Shown here: positions 17,031 to 25,643 of the stretch, piece by piece
Numbering within the stretch: position 1 is the first letter of the stretch
Layout: every line of letters begins with the position of its first letter
Source: Actinomycetes bacterium
Lineage (GTDB): Bacteria; Actinomycetota; Acidimicrobiia; Acidimicrobiales; Acidimicrobiaceae
Length of the DNA: 64,000 nucleotides
Assembly: GCA_021799035.1 (NCBI GenBank)
Contig: JAJZBG010000008.1
Span: forward strand, 1-64,000
Direction of reading: 5' to 3'
Translations under genes and position numbers: made by a program
The notes under the pieces: model-generated
What the model was told of the DNA's origin: nothing
Database searches by the model: none
What the model saw: only the letters and a program-made list of their open reading frames with translations

Positions 17031-17475
17031 CTGTGCTCCGAGATTGTACAAAGTTCCGAAACTGTCACATGGAGTTTCACCAGCTTACACTTGTTGCGAA
17101 CAAGCGAAGCTGCGTGAGCGGCGCCAGGCAAGACCCACTCTACTGGTTGTTGAACGGTTTCTTTGGACATGTTCGGAACAATAGCCAGACACTTTGGCAG
17201 ACGAACTGCAGAATGGGATCTGAGTGAATTTTGATGAGAAATCGGAAGGTATTCTGAAATTCATTAGTGGAGCATCGCTGAGCCAGCTCGGATCTGGGAA
17301 TTCAGTTAGCCCTTTGCATCTGCGGTGTTACTGGACGGCAGGACCGTTTGCATGCAGTAATGTCGTCGTTTTTATTTCTCGATGCAGGGGATAATTTAGG
17401 TATTTCTCACCTAGTTCTTACTAGCCTGTTATAACGGCTCTAAATACTTTCAAAAGGTAGGGTACGTCTAATCTC
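17031..17475. other. Long divergent intergenic region upstream of kgd
   Basis: These 445 nt separate the - strand hydrolase from kgd and hold no credible gene. A -10-like TATAAC lies at 17430-17435 upstream of kgd without a good -35 partner. An AGGTAGGG box ends 13 nt before the kgd ATG, an unusually long spacing. Confidence 0.3.
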
Positions 17476-20400
17476 ATGGCGAACAATAGGTCGTTAACTT
17501 ATGGGGCGTTTGGCCCCAATGCGTGGCTCGTAGATGAAATGTACGAGCAATTCTTGAATGATCCAGGTTCTGTTTCACCAAGCTGGCAGGAGTTCTTCGC
17601 TGACTACACGCCAATCTCGGAGCAGGTGGCTCAGGCTAACGAATATGTAATAGACGCTAGCTCGCAGATGTCTGCTCCACAGCAAACCTCAGCGCCAGAA
17701 AAGGTGACAGAGTCTGATTCTGCCAAGGTTGATGTTCACGCAGAAGCTCCTCAGGTCAAAAGCTCGAACAATGGCATCACAGCAACAGTGAAAGCGCCGA
17801 TTCCCCCTGTTCAGCCAGCTACATCAGCGCCTGTGGAAGGTGCCATCATCTTGCGTGGCGCAGCATCAAAGATCGTTGCGAACATGAAGACTTCTTTGGA
17901 GGTGCCGACAGCAACCTCTGTTCGCACGGTTCCTGCGAAGTTGCTCGAGGTCAACAGGACCATAATCAATAATCAGCTTGCGAGGGTGAGGGGCGGCAAG
18001 GTCAGCTTCACCCACCTCATCGGATATGCGATAGTGCAGGCAATGAAAACTGTTCCGGTGATGAACTCGGTCTTTGTGCCCGATGCCGACGGAAAGGGCA
18101 ATCCAGGAGTTATCAGATCTGTCGCGATCAACCTCGGAATTGCGGTAGATGTCGCGAAGGCCGACGGAAGCAGAACTCTTTATGTTCCAGTAATCAAAGG
18201 CGCAGAGTCACAGAATTTCGCCCAGTTTGTGAATTCCTATGAGGAGCTCCTGAGGAAGGTGAGGACCAACAAGCTCTCACCTGACGACTTTGCAGGCGCG
18301 ACCGCTTCTCTTACCAACCCGGGAACCATTGGCACCGAGCATTCCGTCCCACGCCTGATGGCAGGCCAGGGAGTGATCGTAGGGGTAGGCTCGCTCGCCT
18401 ACTCATCTGAGCTGGCATCCGTTGATCCAAACACCCTTGCAGAGCTGGGGATATCAAAATCTGTGACAATCACATCCACCTATGACCACCGGGTTATTCA
18501 AGGAGCGGAGTCGGGCCTGTTTCTTGCTCGGGTATATGAGCTATTGATCGGCAAGCATAGTTTTTACGAGGATGTGTTCAGTTCTCTTGGAATTGCAGAT
18601 CGCCCAGTTGCCTGGCAGGAAGACAGGCACGTCGGTGATTCGGAGTCATCGAAAGCTGCAAAGCAGGTACATGTCCACACTCTGATAAACAACTACCGGG
18701 TGAGAGGCCACTTGATGGCGGATCTCGACCCTCTTGGCCTTATGAAGCCGTCGTTTCCTGCAGAGCTTGACCCCTTTACTTATGGTCTGACGGTATGGGA
18801 CCTGGATCGGGTCTTTTTTGCAGACGGTTTCGCGGGCAAGGACAAGATGACCTTGTCGCAGATCATGACTGTGCTCAAAGACACCTATTGCCGAACGGTC
18901 GGCTATGAGTACATGCACATCTCCGATCCGGATCAGAAGAAGTGGATCCAGAGGCAAGTTGAAGGTGTAGCCGACGAATTCGATGATGATGACAAGCGCT
19001 ATATCCTGTCCCGGCTGAATGCAGCTGAGGCATTTGAAAGATTCCTGCACACCAGGTACATAGGGCAGAAGCGGTTCGGTCTGGAGGGCGCTGAATCGGC
19101 TGTTCCATTTGTGGACGAACTTCTCCAGATGGCTGCTGGTGCAGGTTTTGAGGAAGCCGTGATCGGAATGGCCCATCGTGGCCGGTTGAATGTTCTTGCC
19201 AACATCGTGGGCAAGTCTTACGGCCAAATCTTCAAAGAGTTCGAGGGGAATCTTGACCCCAATACCGTTCAGGGCTCCGGTGATGTCAAGTATCACAAGG
19301 GCGCGGTTGGCAGATTTGTAGCTCGTTCCGGTGACGGGATCACAGTGAGTTTGGCGTCCAACCCGTCCCACCTTGAGGCGGTGAATCCGGTGGTGGAGGG
19401 GATGACCCGGGCCAAGCAGGACATGATCAAAGATCGATCGGATTTTCCGGTGTTGCCGATCTTGGTCCACGGCGATGCGGCTTTTGCAGGCCAGGGTGTT
19501 GTTGCCGAAACGCTGAACCTCTCGCAGCTGCCGGGCTACCGGACGGGCGGAACTGTTCATCTGGTGATCAACAATCAGGTTGGTTTCACCACCAACCCCG
19601 AGCAGGCTCGCTCCACTACTTATGCGACGGACATCGCCAAGATGATCCAGGCTCCGATTTTCCACGTCAATGGTGACGATCCCGAGGCTGTGGTGAAAGT
19701 TGCACGACTGGCGTTCGAATTTCGCCAGCAGTTCAAGAAGGACGTGGTAGTTGACATGGTCTGCTACCGTCGGTTCGGTCACAATGAGGGGGACGAGCCA
19801 AGCTACACCCAGCCAAAGATGTACGAGGTGATCGAGGCACGGCGGTCGGTCCGCAAGCTCTATACCGAGTCGCTTGTCTCAAGGGGTGATCTGACGGTTG
19901 AAGATGCCGAAAAGGCGCTCGACGACTTTCTTGACAGGCTGCAGGTTGCGCTCGATGAAACGCGCTCTCAATCGGCACCTAATCCGACGAGCATACCTCC
20001 CGCGCCTCTCAATAATGTGCCGCTTGAACGGGTTGAAACCGGGGTTTCGAGAGAGGCTCTCCAGAAGCTTTCAGACCAGCTGCACAGCTGGCCAGAGGGT
20101 TTTACGATTCACCCCAAGCTGTCGCGGCAGCTCGAAGGTCGCAAGGCTCTTTTCGCATCCGGCCAAATCGACTGGAGTCTAGGTGAGGCCTTCGCATTCG
20201 GGACATTGCTTATGGAGGGGGTGGATGTCCGCTTTGCTGGCCAGGATTCCAGGCGCGGCACATTTAGCCATAGGCATGCTGCTTTCATCGACTTCAAGAC
20301 AGGCGACGACTACGTACCTCTGGCAACGCTTTCCAGCGAAGGAGTCGTCACCGAGTCAGGCAAGCCTGTTGGCCGTTTCATGATCTATGACTCGCTGCTC

Positions 20401-21288
20401 TCAGAGTATGCCGCACTTGGTTTCGAGTATGGTTACTCGGTTGTGCGCAAAGATTCTCTGGTCTGCTGGGAAGCACAGTTTGGGGATTTTTCAAACGGAG
20501 CACAGATAATCATCGATCAGTTCATAGTGGCTGCGGAGGACAAGTGGGACCAGAGGTCCGGCTTGGTGCTTCTCTTGCCGCACGGGTACGAAGGTCAAGG
20601 GCCTGAGCATTCCTCGGCGAGGATCGAGAGATTTCTGCAGATGTGTGCGGGTACCAATATTGCGGTTGCCAACCCGACGACCTCAGCGCAGTTTTTCCAC
20701 CTTCTTCGAGCGCAAGTGCTTAGGACCCATCAGCGTCCTTTGGTCGTCTTCACACCGAAGTCGCTCCTCAGGGCCCGCCAGTCGCGTTCCAGTGTTGAGC
20801 AACTCGTATCAGGCGCGTTCAGCGAGGTCATAGATGACACGCTGGTTACTGCTGGTGGAAGGACGATAGATCTCAAGGATGTCAGAAGGCTGGTTCTATC
20901 TTCAGGCAAGGTCGCTTTTGACGCTTTGGCGAAGAGAGATGCAATTGCAGACGGCAAAGAGCCTGGTGAGATTTCTGCGGTGATCCGGGTGGAGCAGCTC
21001 TATCCATGGCCGGTAGAGGAGTTGAGCAAAGTCTTTGCCAAGTACCCGAATGTGAGAGAAGTGGTCTGGCTGCAAGAGGAGCCGGAAAACATGGGTGCGT
21101 GGAACTTCTGCCATGGCCAGCTGCATGCCCTGTTGCGGAAGAATTTTACCCTGCGCCATGTCTCGAGGGTTCCCGCTGGGTCGCCCGCTACAGGTTCGGC
21201 TGCAATGCACGCTCTTGAGCTTCAAGACCTGCTTTATCGTGCCATGACTGTAGATGTGGATTCGATAACGCCTTCAGATTACCACTAG
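17476..21288 (+). CDS. kgd: Multifunctional 2-oxoglutarate metabolism enzyme (E1/E2 fusion)
   Basis: A 1270-residue protein of the actinobacterial Kgd/OdhA type. Residues 1-40 carry the N-terminal helix found in E1 proteins (FGPNAWLVDEMYEQFL). A Pro/Ala/Ser-rich linker (45-115) follows. Residues 125-370 form an E2 succinyltransferase core with the active-site motif TYDHRVIQGAESG (histidine 338) but no lipoyl domain. Residues 398-1270 form the thiamine-diphosphate E1 domain (GMAHRGRLNVL, HGDAAFAGQGVV and INNQVGFTT). In mycobacteria the enzyme works with Lpd and a lipoylated E2 as 2-oxoglutarate dehydrogenase and can also act as decarboxylase and carboligase. No GarA/OdhI regulator is visible nearby. 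It looks monocistronic. Confidence 0.97.
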   Translation: MANNRSLTYGAFGPNAWLVDEMYEQFLNDPGSVSPSWQEFFADYTPISEQVAQANEYVIDASSQMSAPQQTSAPEKVTESDSAKVDVHAEAPQVKSSNNGITATVKAPIPPVQPATSAPVEGAIILRGAASKIVANMKTSLEVPTATSVRTVPAKLLEVNRTIINNQLARVRGGKVSFTHLIGYAIVQAMKTVPVMNSVFVPDADGKGNPGVIRSVAINLGIAVDVAKADGSRTLYVPVIKGAESQNFAQFVNSYEELLRKVRTNKLSPDDFAGATASLTNPGTIGTEHSVPRLMAGQGVIVGVGSLAYSSELASVDPNTLAELGISKSVTITSTYDHRVIQGAESGLFLARVYELLIGKHSFYEDVFSSLGIADRPVAWQEDRHVGDSESSKAAKQVHVHTLINNYRVRGHLMADLDPLGLMKPSFPAELDPFTYGLTVWDLDRVFFADGFAGKDKMTLSQIMTVLKDTYCRTVGYEYMHISDPDQKKWIQRQVEGVADEFDDDDKRYILSRLNAAEAFERFLHTRYIGQKRFGLEGAESAVPFVDELLQMAAGAGFEEAVIGMAHRGRLNVLANIVGKSYGQIFKEFEGNLDPNTVQGSGDVKYHKGAVGRFVARSGDGITVSLASNPSHLEAVNPVVEGMTRAKQDMIKDRSDFPVLPILVHGDAAFAGQGVVAETLNLSQLPGYRTGGTVHLVINNQVGFTTNPEQARSTTYATDIAKMIQAPIFHVNGDDPEAVVKVARLAFEFRQQFKKDVVVDMVCYRRFGHNEGDEPSYTQPKMYEVIEARRSVRKLYTESLVSRGDLTVEDAEKALDDFLDRLQVALDETRSQSAPNPTSIPPAPLNNVPLERVETGVSREALQKLSDQLHSWPEGFTIHPKLSRQLEGRKALFASGQIDWSLGEAFAFGTLLMEGVDVRFAGQDSRRGTFSHRHAAFIDFKTGDDYVPLATLSSEGVVTESGKPVGRFMIYDSLLSEYAALGFEYGYSVVRKDSLVCWEAQFGDFSNGAQIIIDQFIVAAEDKWDQRSGLVLLLPHGYEGQGPEHSSARIERFLQMCAGTNIAVANPTTSAQFFHLLRAQVLRTHQRPLVVFTPKSLLRARQSRSSVEQLVSGAFSEVIDDTLVTAGGRTIDLKDVRRLVLSSGKVAFDALAKRDAIADGKEPGEISAVIRVEQLYPWPVEELSKVFAKYPNVREVVWLQEEPENMGAWNFCHGQLHALLRKNFTLRHVSRVPAGSPATGSAAMHALELQDLLYRAMTVDVDSITPSDYH

Positions 21289-21685
21289 GGGATTTGTGTT
21301 GAAGGAGGCATGGCAACACCAAGACTCCTAGTGCTGATGCATGATTTAAGGGATGGGAGTTCTACGAACTTCTTTTCGCCTTTAGTTCAGTTTTAGTTAG
21401 TTCAATACGGCGGACCATTAGGCTTTATAGCTAACAGAGGCGTGTTCCGAATCTGAGTTCCCTTGGGTAGGTCTTGAGATTGACAGTGTTATGTGCAGCC
21501 TGGAGTGATTCGAAGGCTGATTCGAACAAGCGCTTTTATTCGAGTCAGCTTGTTCGGGAACGTTTTGTGCCTCAAGACGCGCTGGCCGCGATACGGCTTG
21601 GCACTTTGTCAGATTGCCCTGCGATAGGTGATGCAATGATCACATCTACCCGCAAGGTAGTCGCGGTTCGGGAAGGTGAAGTCAT
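21289..21685. other. Intergenic region after kgd with an inverted repeat
   Basis: This 397-nt gap has no convincing gene. CGAACAAGC at 21523-21531 pairs with GCTTGTTCG at 21548-21556 (16-nt loop) and is followed by a short T-run; it may end kgd transcription although it lies 235 nt after the stop. GATTCGAA occurs twice just before it. A smaller hairpin, CTACC/GGTAG, lies near 21647-21661 ahead of xthA. Confidence 0.35.
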
Positions 21686-22462
21686 TTGAGGGTTGCAACC
21701 TGGAACGTGAATTCGCTGAATGCCAGGATGCCGCGTTTTGTCGCATGGCTCAAAGAGGCAGAACCTGACGTTGTGTGCATCCAAGAGACGAAGCTGAAGC
21801 AAGATGCTTTTCCGCATCTGGAATTGGAGATGCTTGGATATGAGGCGACGCATTTTGGCCAGGGCCAGTGGAATGGGGTTGCCGTCATCTCAAGAGTTGG
21901 CTTGAAGAATCCGATATTTGGCGTCGAAGGTAGCGATAACCCGGAGTCAGAGGAGGCTCGAGCAATTTCAGTGGAGTGCGGAGCCATTGAGATTGTTTCA
22001 GTATATGTCCCGAACGGGCGCAGCGTAGATAGTGATCACTATAGGTACAAGCTGAGATGGTTGGCTGATCTCAAGAAGCACCTGGAAAGGCATTACAAGC
22101 CTACAGACAACGTCATTGTGGCGGGGGACTTCAACATAGCTCCGACGGACAAAGACGTCTGGTCGCCTCAAGCCCTCGAAGGAAGCACGCACGTTTCAAG
22201 ACCGGAAAGGCAAGCGCTAGAAGACCTGATGGAGTGGGGTTTGGTGGACTCTTTGAGACATTTCTACGACCAGGAGGGTATCTTCACCTGGTGGGACCAC
22301 AGGGGTGGCGCATTTCACAAGAGGCAGGGTCTTCGTATCGATTACCTTCTGGTGTCAAAGCCACTCGAATCTTGCTTGAACTGGGCACTTGTAGACCGCA
22401 ATGCGCGCAAGGGGACCAAGCCGTCTGACCATGCGCCTGTGATAATTGATTTTTCGATATAG
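21686..22462 (+). CDS. xthA: Exodeoxyribonuclease III
   Basis: A 258-residue member of the exonuclease III/AP endonuclease family. In order: RVATWNVNSLNAR, CIQETKLKQD (metal-binding Glu), SVYVPNGR, the catalytic GDFNIAPTDKDVW, TWWDHRGGAFHKRQGLRIDY and the terminal KPSDHAPVIIDF with the catalytic Asp-His. It repairs abasic sites and degrades 3' ends in duplex DNA. The start is TTG at 21686, with a strong GGAAGGTGA ribosome-binding site 6 nt upstream; the first conserved strand begins at residue 2, so no earlier start is needed. The thioesterase gene follows after 16 nt. Confidence 0.93.
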   Translation: MRVATWNVNSLNARMPRFVAWLKEAEPDVVCIQETKLKQDAFPHLELEMLGYEATHFGQGQWNGVAVISRVGLKNPIFGVEGSDNPESEEARAISVECGAIEIVSVYVPNGRSVDSDHYRYKLRWLADLKKHLERHYKPTDNVIVAGDFNIAPTDKDVWSPQALEGSTHVSRPERQALEDLMEWGLVDSLRHFYDQEGIFTWWDHRGGAFHKRQGLRIDYLLVSKPLESCLNWALVDRNARKGTKPSDHAPVIIDFSI

Positions 22463-22478
22463 CAGCCGGGAGGAGAAG

Positions 22479-23207
22479 ATGTCGCAGGACAGCGAAATTG
22501 AAACTGAGATGAAGGCTAGAGGTCACTGGGCCGAGAGGTTCAAGGAGTTCCAGTCAGATAGAGGAAATCCCCGGCGTGTTGCATTCGCGCGTGTTGGAGA
22601 TGCCACCAGGCGCGTGATCGAACGCCTCGTAGCTACCATGACTACCAACGAAGAGCTTGACAATATTGCTGCCCAGATAGAGGGCATTGCGAATGCCCTG
22701 GAGCGGTACCCGATGGGTCGAACCTATGAGGGCTTCTCTGAAGCGGCCAATGCCGGCTCGCCTGGAGGATTCTTTGATCACTCACCGATTTCCGGCGTTG
22801 CCAACCCTATCGCACCGCCACTGAAGTTTGAAGCTCCTGATCTAGATGGCGACAGCGAGAAGAAGATCGTGGCTCATGTGAACTTCGGTTCTGCCTACGA
22901 AGGCCCTCCTGGTTGCGTTCACGGGGGATACTTGGCTGCCGCTTTTGACGAGCTTCTCGGTCGTGCGCAGTCGCTCTGCGGCAACCCTGGAATGACGGCA
23001 AACCTCACAATAAACTATCGCAAGCCAACTCCGCTCAAAGCTGATCTGGAGTTCGAGGGTGTGCTCGTAAAGGTTGATGGCAGAAAGGTCTACACGCGCG
23101 GGAGATGCATGCACAACGGAGTGCTTACTGCCGAAGCGGAAGCTTTGTTCGTGAGCATAAACTTTGAAAAACTAGCGGAGCTAGCACAGTTGCAGCGTCG
23201 CGCATAA
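22479..23207 (+). CDS. Hotdog-fold (PaaI/4HBT-type) thioesterase
   Basis: A 242-residue protein. The first 100 residues are helical and of unknown role; residues about 120-235 form a 4HBT hotdog domain with GPPGCVHGGYLAAAFDELLG, where the HGG and the acidic residue on the central helix match the catalytic features of PaaI-like acyl-CoA thioesterases, followed by TANLTINYRKPTPL and GRKVYTRGRC. It probably hydrolyses an acyl-CoA; the chain is unknown. ATG 22479 has a strong GGGAGGAG site. It is probably cotranscribed with xthA and converges on uvrD2. Confidence 0.8.
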   Translation: MSQDSEIETEMKARGHWAERFKEFQSDRGNPRRVAFARVGDATRRVIERLVATMTTNEELDNIAAQIEGIANALERYPMGRTYEGFSEAANAGSPGGFFDHSPISGVANPIAPPLKFEAPDLDGDSEKKIVAHVNFGSAYEGPPGCVHGGYLAAAFDELLGRAQSLCGNPGMTANLTINYRKPTPLKADLEFEGVLVKVDGRKVYTRGRCMHNGVLTAEAEALFVSINFEKLAELAQLQRRA

Positions 23208-23230
23208 CCTGCTCGGTTCTCAATGACCAA

Positions 23231-25336
23231 CTAGGAGCTGATGCATCGCAGAAGGTCAGCTCCGAACTTTGATGCCTTAGCGCTGCCTATACCTGCAATC
23301 TTTGCAAGAGCTTCGACTGTCGAGGGCAAATGGGTAGCCACCATGCGAAGGCTGTTGTCGTGGAGAATTAGGTGAGCTGGAACTCCGAGTTCCTTTGACT
23401 TCTTGGATCGCCAAAGGCGAAGAGATGTCATGACTGCTTGCTGCTGGTCCGTCAAGGGTGTGCCGGATAGTTGTAGCTTGCGCCTCGCGCTTCTGATTGC
23501 CGTGAGGGCTTGTTCATTAGTTGCGATTTGCCCCGACAGCACTGCAATTTCATCTTGCAGCTTTGCCAGATATGGTGATGGATCCCTGTGGAGCTGGTGG
23601 TCGCCAAAGCTACGCTGTTTGGCCCAGCTCAGATGAAGGTCTCTTTGAGCTCGTGTGATAGCGACATACAAGAGCCGCTGCTCTTCTTGAAGAGCAGCCC
23701 TTGACTCAGCCCTTGCGATCGGTACCAGGCCATCCTCCATTCCGACAATGAACACGGTTTTCCATTCGAGGCCCTTTGCTTTGTGAAATGTGCTCAGGCT
23801 CACAGCATCGCGGTTGATGTCTGCCTTAGCATTTTGTGCTTCTATGCGGAGCCATTGGGCCAGAGCCAGAGCATCGCTTTCCGGAGAAGATGCTAGATGC
23901 TCGTGCGAGAGTTCCAGAAAGAGATTGAGGTTCTGATAGGCCGGACTTGTCTCGGGAAGGTTTCTGAGTGCCGCTTCTACGGTTGCCTCAAGGCGAGAGT
24001 AAAGAGAGCTTCCCCGCACAGAGCTGTTGTCTCGCTCTAGAATCGTCAAAATCGCCCTGACTTCGCTTTGGGAAAGATAATTTGACTCCCCAGCGAGAAA
24101 GACAGGAACGCCAAGCTCCTTGAGCTTTGTTTGAAACGGTATCAGCTGAGCGTTGGTTCGGGCCAAGATCGCTATATCTGCCCAGGTGGTTCCTGGCTGG
24201 TGGGCCAACTTTGCTCGCACGGCAACTGTGTTGGTTTCGGCCCGGTCGTCGCCGAATGTTCTTATCGACGGTATGGGGCCGTCTGGAAGATTTGCCACGA
24301 GTTCGGTGGCGTTTTCGCCCAGGAGATTCTGTCCTTTGAGGAGAGTCCCAGCTAGAGCCAGTATTTGAGGTGTTGAGCGGTAGTTCTGTGCCAACGCGAT
24401 GGTTTTTGAAGTTGGATACTTGGCAGCAAGGGTGGCAATGAGCTTCGGTTCAGCTCCGTTCCATGAGTAGATCGCTTGGTTTGGGTCTCCGACCACGCAC
24501 AGGTCTTGCCTGCCTCCGAGGAGGGCATTTACAAGACTCATTTGAACGGGGTTGATATCTTGAAATTCGTCGATGTAGAGATGCCGCATTCTGTAACGTT
24601 CCGTTGCTGCGAACTGTTGATCAGATGTAAGTGCATGTGTTGCCCATATGATCAAGTCGTCATAGTCGATTTTGCGGAGTCTGACCTTGATCGCTTCATA
24701 GCTCCGGAAGATGTCTCTGATTTCCGATGCAGTAAGTGGTGTGATTCGATTCGAACCTACGGCGGCATCAGGATATCCGTCGGGATTGATGCCTCGGGCC
24801 TTGGCCCACTCGATCTCGGCTGTGACAGCAGAGATAACAGACCGTCGATTCAGTTCGCTTTCTGCAGCTCCTGCTTCGAAGCGTCGGAGTGGTCTAGCGT
24901 GGCTTCTTGCCGTGGTGCCTACAGATGCCATCGCTTCGGAGACGATCCTAAACTTTGACTCGACCAAGTCGAAAGGGAGCTGGCCCTTTGATTCCCAGTA
25001 TCGTTGCAGAATCCGGAGAGCTGCTGCATGAAAGGTGTATGCGTCTATCTCGTCTCTCATGTGGAATGCTCGAAGGCGCTGTTTGAGTTCATTAGCGGCT
25101 TTTTTAGTGAAGGTTACTGCTAGGGTGTGGCGCGCATCAGCATCTCCCGTGAGGATCCTATGTGCGATTCGGCGTGTGAGAACCCTGGTCTTACCTGAGC
25201 CAGCCCCCGCAATAATTATTAGTGGGTGTTCTTTGGCGGTAACCGCTTCCAGCTGCTCTTTATTGAGGTTGGTGAGAATCCGCTCAATATTCGCAGACAC
25301 TGGTGACTGGTAGCTGATGCCCGGGTTCATTGCCAT
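23231..25336 (-). CDS. uvrD2: UvrD2-like superfamily I DNA helicase with HRDC domain
   Basis: A helicase of about 701 residues. Motif I is IIAGAGSGKTRVLTR, followed by LAVTFTKKAANELKQR (Ia), LYIDEFQDINPVQ (II), VVGDPNQAIYSWNGA (III), ALAQNYRST (IV), LSTFHKAKGLEWKTV (V) and LLYVAITRAQRDLHLSW (VI). The last 70 residues form an HRDC domain (VPAHLILHDNSLRMVA, AKIAGIGSAKASKFG), matching mycobacterial UvrD2 in length and architecture. The tetracysteine linker reported for mycobacterial UvrD2 is absent. ATG 25336 has AAGGT 5-6 nt upstream; ATG 25330 and ATG 25411 are alternatives. Confidence 0.88.
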   Translation of the reverse strand: MAMNPGISYQSPVSANIERILTNLNKEQLEAVTAKEHPLIIIAGAGSGKTRVLTRRIAHRILTGDADARHTLAVTFTKKAANELKQRLRAFHMRDEIDAYTFHAAALRILQRYWESKGQLPFDLVESKFRIVSEAMASVGTTARSHARPLRRFEAGAAESELNRRSVISAVTAEIEWAKARGINPDGYPDAAVGSNRITPLTASEIRDIFRSYEAIKVRLRKIDYDDLIIWATHALTSDQQFAATERYRMRHLYIDEFQDINPVQMSLVNALLGGRQDLCVVGDPNQAIYSWNGAEPKLIATLAAKYPTSKTIALAQNYRSTPQILALAGTLLKGQNLLGENATELVANLPDGPIPSIRTFGDDRAETNTVAVRAKLAHQPGTTWADIAILARTNAQLIPFQTKLKELGVPVFLAGESNYLSQSEVRAILTILERDNSSVRGSSLYSRLEATVEAALRNLPETSPAYQNLNLFLELSHEHLASSPESDALALAQWLRIEAQNAKADINRDAVSLSTFHKAKGLEWKTVFIVGMEDGLVPIARAESRAALQEEQRLLYVAITRAQRDLHLSWAKQRSFGDHQLHRDPSPYLAKLQDEIAVLSGQIATNEQALTAIRSARRKLQLSGTPLTDQQQAVMTSLRLWRSKKSKELGVPAHLILHDNSLRMVATHLPSTVEALAKIAGIGSAKASKFGADLLRCISS

Positions 25337-25340
25337 GCGG

Positions 25341-25547
25341 TTACCTTGAGCCGCAAACTGGGAGTCGATGCGTTGAGAATTGAGGAGAGTCGGAGGCAAA
25401 CAAGCCGCCATGAATGCATTTATCGGTCATCTCATTCTGTTGTGATCCGGATAGCCAAACGCGATACCCGGCTGGACCCTTTGTGTCGGTGCAGCCAGCA
25501 GTAGTCGGCAGGTTGTCGCCCATGAGGGCAACTCTCTTGGTGGTCAT
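25341..25547 (-). CDS. Possible small leaderless gene, 68 residues
   Basis: A short open frame not recognised as any family. Arguments that it is real: a TAGACT -10 element (25554-25559) ends exactly 6 nt before the ATG, as in leaderless actinobacterial genes, and its TAA stop lies within the AAGGTAA ribosome-binding region of the uvrD2 start at 25336, an operon-like junction. The product is polar with three cysteines (residues 19, 44 and 65) and no membrane segment. It lies between the radical SAM gene and uvrD2. It may also be chance coding in a uvrD2 leader. Confidence 0.3.
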   Translation of the reverse strand: MTTKRVALMGDNLPTTAGCTDTKGPAGYRVWLSGSQQNEMTDKCIHGGLFASDSPQFSTHRLPVCGSR

Positions 25548-25643
25548 GGCGTTAGTCTAACTCAGGGGTATGACCACTTTTCGACCCCACCACAATCCAT
25601 CTGTTGTGAGTTGACCAAAAAAGATTGCCCCATTTTTGGGTGT

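Noticed and set aside
18646-19782. Open frame of 378 codons antisense to kgd
   Set aside because: It is the mirror of a strongly conserved E1 domain; it has no family motif and no ribosome-binding site, so it is a shadow frame.
21474-21689. Open frame of 71 codons just upstream of xthA
   Set aside because: It has no ribosome-binding site or -10 element at a fitting distance, contains the inverted repeat and resembles no family.
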